A stretch of 64,000 nucleotides of DNA from an uncultured Rhodospirillales bacterium (GTDB lineage: Bacteria > Pseudomonadota > Alphaproteobacteria > Azospirillales > Azospirillaceae). The notes below the pieces were generated by a model that worked only from the letters and a program-made list of their open reading frames with translations, was not told where the DNA came from and did not search any database. Within the stretch, counting starts at the first letter, position 1; each line of letters starts with the position of its first letter. The stretch covers positions 1-64,000 of the forward strand of contig CAIYNU010000094.1 of NCBI GenBank assembly GCA_903927615.1, read 5' to 3'. Shown piece by piece: positions 61,534 through 64,000 of the stretch. A program made the translations under genes and the position numbers.

Positions 61534-63543
61534 ATGACCATGCTCAACAACCTCAAGATTGGTGTGAAGGTCGCGGCTGGCACTGGATTACTACTTTTTT
61601 TGCTATTGGTCATCGGTTCCGTTGCCTACGACAGTTTGCACAGTGCCCTAACCGCCTTTACCGATTATCGGCACATCGCGCGCCAGAACAACGCGCTGGG
61701 GCGCATCCAGAACGACATGCTGGAGGTCCGCCTCCACGCCAAAGATTTTCTGATCAAAGATGACGAGGATGCCCAGCGCGCCGTTCGCGAGCAAACGACC
61801 AAAGTCGAAGAGTTGGTCAACACAAGCAAAGACCTTTTCGATGACGCAGAAGCAAGAAACACTCTTGACGAGATAATAACAAAATTGACAGATTATCAAA
61901 CAGCATTTCGGGCCACATACGATTCTCAAAAACAGCGCAATAATTTGCTCGCTCGGATGAACCAGTTGGGCCCGGCGATGGAACAATCGCTGACCGCAAT
62001 TATGGAAAGCGCCCATCGGGACGGCGACGGCGACGTGGCCTACATGGCCGGCGAAACTTTGCGCAGCATGCTGTTAGGCCGGCTCCATGCCACTAAATTT
62101 CTCGTCAGCCACAGTGCTGTCGATGCCGAACAAACCAATCGACGGGTCGCGGCTTCATTAACTGCCTCGCAACAGCTCGCCACAGTAATAAAGAATGCCG
62201 AGAGCACGGCTCACTGTGCCGAGCTGATCTCGACACTGAAAGAATACACATCTTCTTTCGATGAATTAAAATCCAGCATCAACGCCCGCGACGACCTGAT
62301 GCATAATGCACTGGATAAGATCGGACCGTTGATTGATCGACAAATCGAAGATTTGAAGCTCCACGGTCTTTCCATTCAAGACCAACTCGGACCGCACGCC
62401 GACGCCGAGATTCATCAGGCGGTCACGACCACCCTGATCATCTCGGGTCTCGCCATCCTTGTCGGGTTTATCGTCGCGTTTGGCCTCACCCGCCTGATTG
62501 CACGCCCGATCGTCGCCATGACGGCGGTGATGCGCGAATTGGCGGTCGGCAACAAGGCCGTCGCGGTGACCGCTCAGAACCGCTCCGACGAGATCGGCGC
62601 CATGGCAAAGGCGGTAGAGGTCTTCCGTCGGAATGCCCTTGAGGCCGAACGGTTGGGCGACGTACAACGCGCCGAAGACTTGGCCAAACTGGGCCGAATG
62701 GAGCGCCTCAATCATCTGGCTGCGACCTTCGAGAACAAAATCGGCGTCGTCGTCAGTGCGCTGTCCGGGGCCGCCAACGAAATGCAGGCAGCCTCGACGT
62801 CCCTGAATTCAACGGCCGAACAAACCAACCGTCAAAGCATGGCCGTGGCTTCGGCGTCGCAGCAAGCATCAGCCAATGTTCAGACCGTCGCTTCGGCGGC
62901 GGAAGAACTGACGGGCTCGATCTCGGAGATTGCCCGCCAAGTCGCCCAATCAACCAAAGTGTCTCAAACCGCCGTCAGCGGGGCATCACGGGCCAGCACA
63001 GTGATCGGCACCCTCGCCGAAGCCGCCACCCGCATCGGCGAAGTCGTCCAGTTGATCAACAGTATTGCCTCCCAAACCAACCTGCTCGCGCTTAACGCCA
63101 CCATTGAAGCGGCGCGGGCCGGCGACGCCGGCAAGGGCTTCGCCGTGGTCGCCAGCGAGGTCAAGATCCTCGCCAACCAGACCGGGAAGGCGACCGAAGA
63201 CATCGCCCAACAAGTCGCAGCCATCCAAAGCGCCACCCAACAGGCCGTGGCAGCGGTCAATGACGTTGGCCGGATCATCGGCGAAATCAATCAGATTTCC
63301 TCGGCCATCGCCGCCGCCGTCGAAGAACAAGGTGCTGCCACTAAAGAAATCTCTCGTAACGTGCAAGAAGCCGCCAACGGGACCCAACAGGTCAACCTCA
63401 ACATCACCGGCGTAACCCAGGCCGCCGCCGCAACCGGTAAGGCCGCCCGCCAGGTTAATTCGGTTGCCGATACCGTCGCTCATAAGTCCGGCGACCTGCG
63501 CACTGAGGTTGAAAGCTTCCTCGCCAGTGTCAAAGCCGCGTGA
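61534..63543 (+). CDS. Methyl-accepting chemotaxis protein
   Basis: 669 residues from the ATG at 61534 (GGAG 9 bases before). One transmembrane helix near residues 12-32 ([18 protein letters not shown]), then a helical periplasmic sensor of about 265 residues with regular heptads, then a second helix near 299-322 ([17 protein letters not shown]), a HAMP domain ([23 protein letters not shown]) and a signalling domain with the hairpin tip [44 protein letters not shown]. Ligand unknown; the two-layer helical sensor resembles the HBM/four-helix type. No pentapeptide for CheR tethering is at the C-terminus. It is a motility input together with the flagellar operon. Confidence 0.92.
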   Translation: MTMLNNLKIGVKVAAGTGLLLFLLLVIGSVAYDSLHSALTAFTDYRHIARQNNALGRIQNDMLEVRLHAKDFLIKDDEDAQRAVREQTTKVEELVNTSKDLFDDAEARNTLDEIITKLTDYQTAFRATYDSQKQRNNLLARMNQLGPAMEQSLTAIMESAHRDGDGDVAYMAGETLRSMLLGRLHATKFLVSHSAVDAEQTNRRVAASLTASQQLATVIKNAESTAHCAELISTLKEYTSSFDELKSSINARDDLMHNALDKIGPLIDRQIEDLKLHGLSIQDQLGPHADAEIHQAVTTTLIISGLAILVGFIVAFGLTRLIARPIVAMTAVMRELAVGNKAVAVTAQNRSDEIGAMAKAVEVFRRNALEAERLGDVQRAEDLAKLGRMERLNHLAATFENKIGVVVSALSGAANEMQAASTSLNSTAEQTNRQSMAVASASQQASANVQTVASAAEELTGSISEIARQVAQSTKVSQTAVSGASRASTVIGTLAEAATRIGEVVQLINSIASQTNLLALNATIEAARAGDAGKGFAVVASEVKILANQTGKATEDIAQQVAAIQSATQQAVAAVNDVGRIIGEINQISSAIAAAVEEQGAATKEISRNVQEAANGTQQVNLNITGVTQAAAATGKAARQVNSVADTVAHKSGDLRTEVESFLASVKAA

Positions 63544-63577
63544 CGACGGGTCCCGAACACGCCGTCGTCGCGATTTT
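63542..63577 (+). terminator. Hairpin after the chemoreceptor gene
   Basis: GACGACGG (63542-63549) pairs with CCGTCGTC (63562-63569), followed by GCGATTTT. It starts inside the stop codon, so it may end the chemoreceptor transcript; the T-run is short. Confidence 0.45.
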
Positions 63578-64000
63578 CCAGGCTGCCGAGCAGAGTTCAG
63601 GTCCATGGTTTGACCCGGGTTGACGTCACAGGGGCAAAACCTGGAATTCCGCACCCAAGTAAGATGCGCGCCTTCCCTGGGGGGGCGCATCCAAGCATCG
63701 GGCGTCCCAGCACGGATACTATTCTTTGGCGATTCAGCCGGCCCTGAACCCTATTCGTAACGGGCGTGTTCTTATCAAAAACGATTCATGATGGCATTAT
63801 CGACCGCAGTCGATCTTACGGCCAACAGTGCGTTACAAGATAACCTGTTTCGATGTCGCGGACCGAGTTTATATGATTGCAAAAGTTTATAATAAGACTA
63901 TTTTAACTACCATGACACAACACATGACCCATATTTGAATGATTATTACATCAACAATAACATTTTTGAAATAACAATCCTCTTTATCACATCTAAAATA
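63544..64000. other. Right-end intergenic region, AT-rich at the edge
   Basis: No gene was recognised. A second GC-rich inverted repeat (GATGCGC at 63664-63670, GCGCATC at 63685-63691) lies in it. From about 63870 the sequence becomes strongly AT-rich, with runs such as TTTATAATAAG, quite unlike the rest of the window. Short frames there have no binding sites. Confidence 0.5.

Overview
The window is a gene-dense, high-GC stretch of an alphaproteobacterial chromosome. The gene content points to a Rhodospirillales-type freshwater spirillum such as the Magnetospirillum / Phaeospirillum / Rhodospirillum group. The main pointers are an oxygen-sensitive-type NifA, an alphaproteobacterial RNase E, a Suv3-type helicase, Coq7 for ubiquinone, a choline-kinase-like ThrB and a flgBC-fliEQR-flhB operon. 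The genus is an inference from gene content only. I saw no rRNA, tRNA or CRISPR array. Nearly all genes are ordinary chromosomal genes; the left edge carries phage structural genes.

Layout. 1-3.5 kb: phage-derived cluster on the minus strand (tail-hub-like, portal, scaffold-like, and a membrane protein cut by the edge). 4-9.8 kb: CorA/ZntB-type transporter, then pmm-ugd-galU for nucleotide sugars, and a hydrolase. 10-14.2 kb: DEAD-box helicase, Lrp-type ligand domain, LptD. 14.2-17.4 kb: GmhB, an unknown coiled-coil membrane protein, methylmalonyl-CoA decarboxylase, MBL hydrolase. 17.5-21.1 kb: Suv3 helicase, S4 RNA-binding protein and a Sel1-type secreted protein. 21.6-24.4 kb: four overlapping genes (FAD oxidoreductase, two tiny cyclic-nucleotide-binding-fold proteins, membrane protein). 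24.5-30.2 kb: rnhA, thrB, small secreted protein, flippase, nifA. 30.3-35.6 kb: gamma-glutamyltransferase and the flagellar operon. 35.8-39.5 kb: bluB, coq7-dsbB, YqaA-like protein, metallopeptidase, pterin carbinolamine dehydratase. 39.6-43.9 kb: HD-GYP response regulator, cyclic-nucleotide-gated K+ channel, gpt, PhnZ-like HD protein. 44-47.3 kb: coaBC-dut-rrf2 followed by cysK. 47.8-55 kb: rne, then divergent papain-like and caspase-like exported peptidases. 55-63.5 kb: dnaQ, coaE, mutL, pgi, ferredoxin-NADP reductase and a chemoreceptor. The last 200 bases are strongly AT-rich.

Functional links. Pmm, Ugd, GalU, GmhB, LptD, the flippase and Pgi all serve envelope polysaccharide and LPS supply. 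The flagellar operon, HD-GYP protein and chemoreceptor serve motility. Three separate genes carry cyclic-nucleotide-binding folds, but no nucleotide cyclase is in the window. RNase E, Suv3, the DEAD-box helicase and RNase HI are RNA-processing genes.

The strongest candidates for something undescribed are: (1) the four-gene overlapping FAD/CNBD/CNBD/membrane operon at 21596-24421; (2) the divergent papain-like and caspase-like exported peptidase pair at 51340-54898; and (3) a cysteine-free Rrf2 regulator next to cysK with a palindrome in the cysK leader. The rne reading frame also appears shifted at a 9-C run just before its stop. Small repeat families sit in several leaders. Start codons were re-chosen from ribosome-binding sites and family lengths, and this is noted where it matters.
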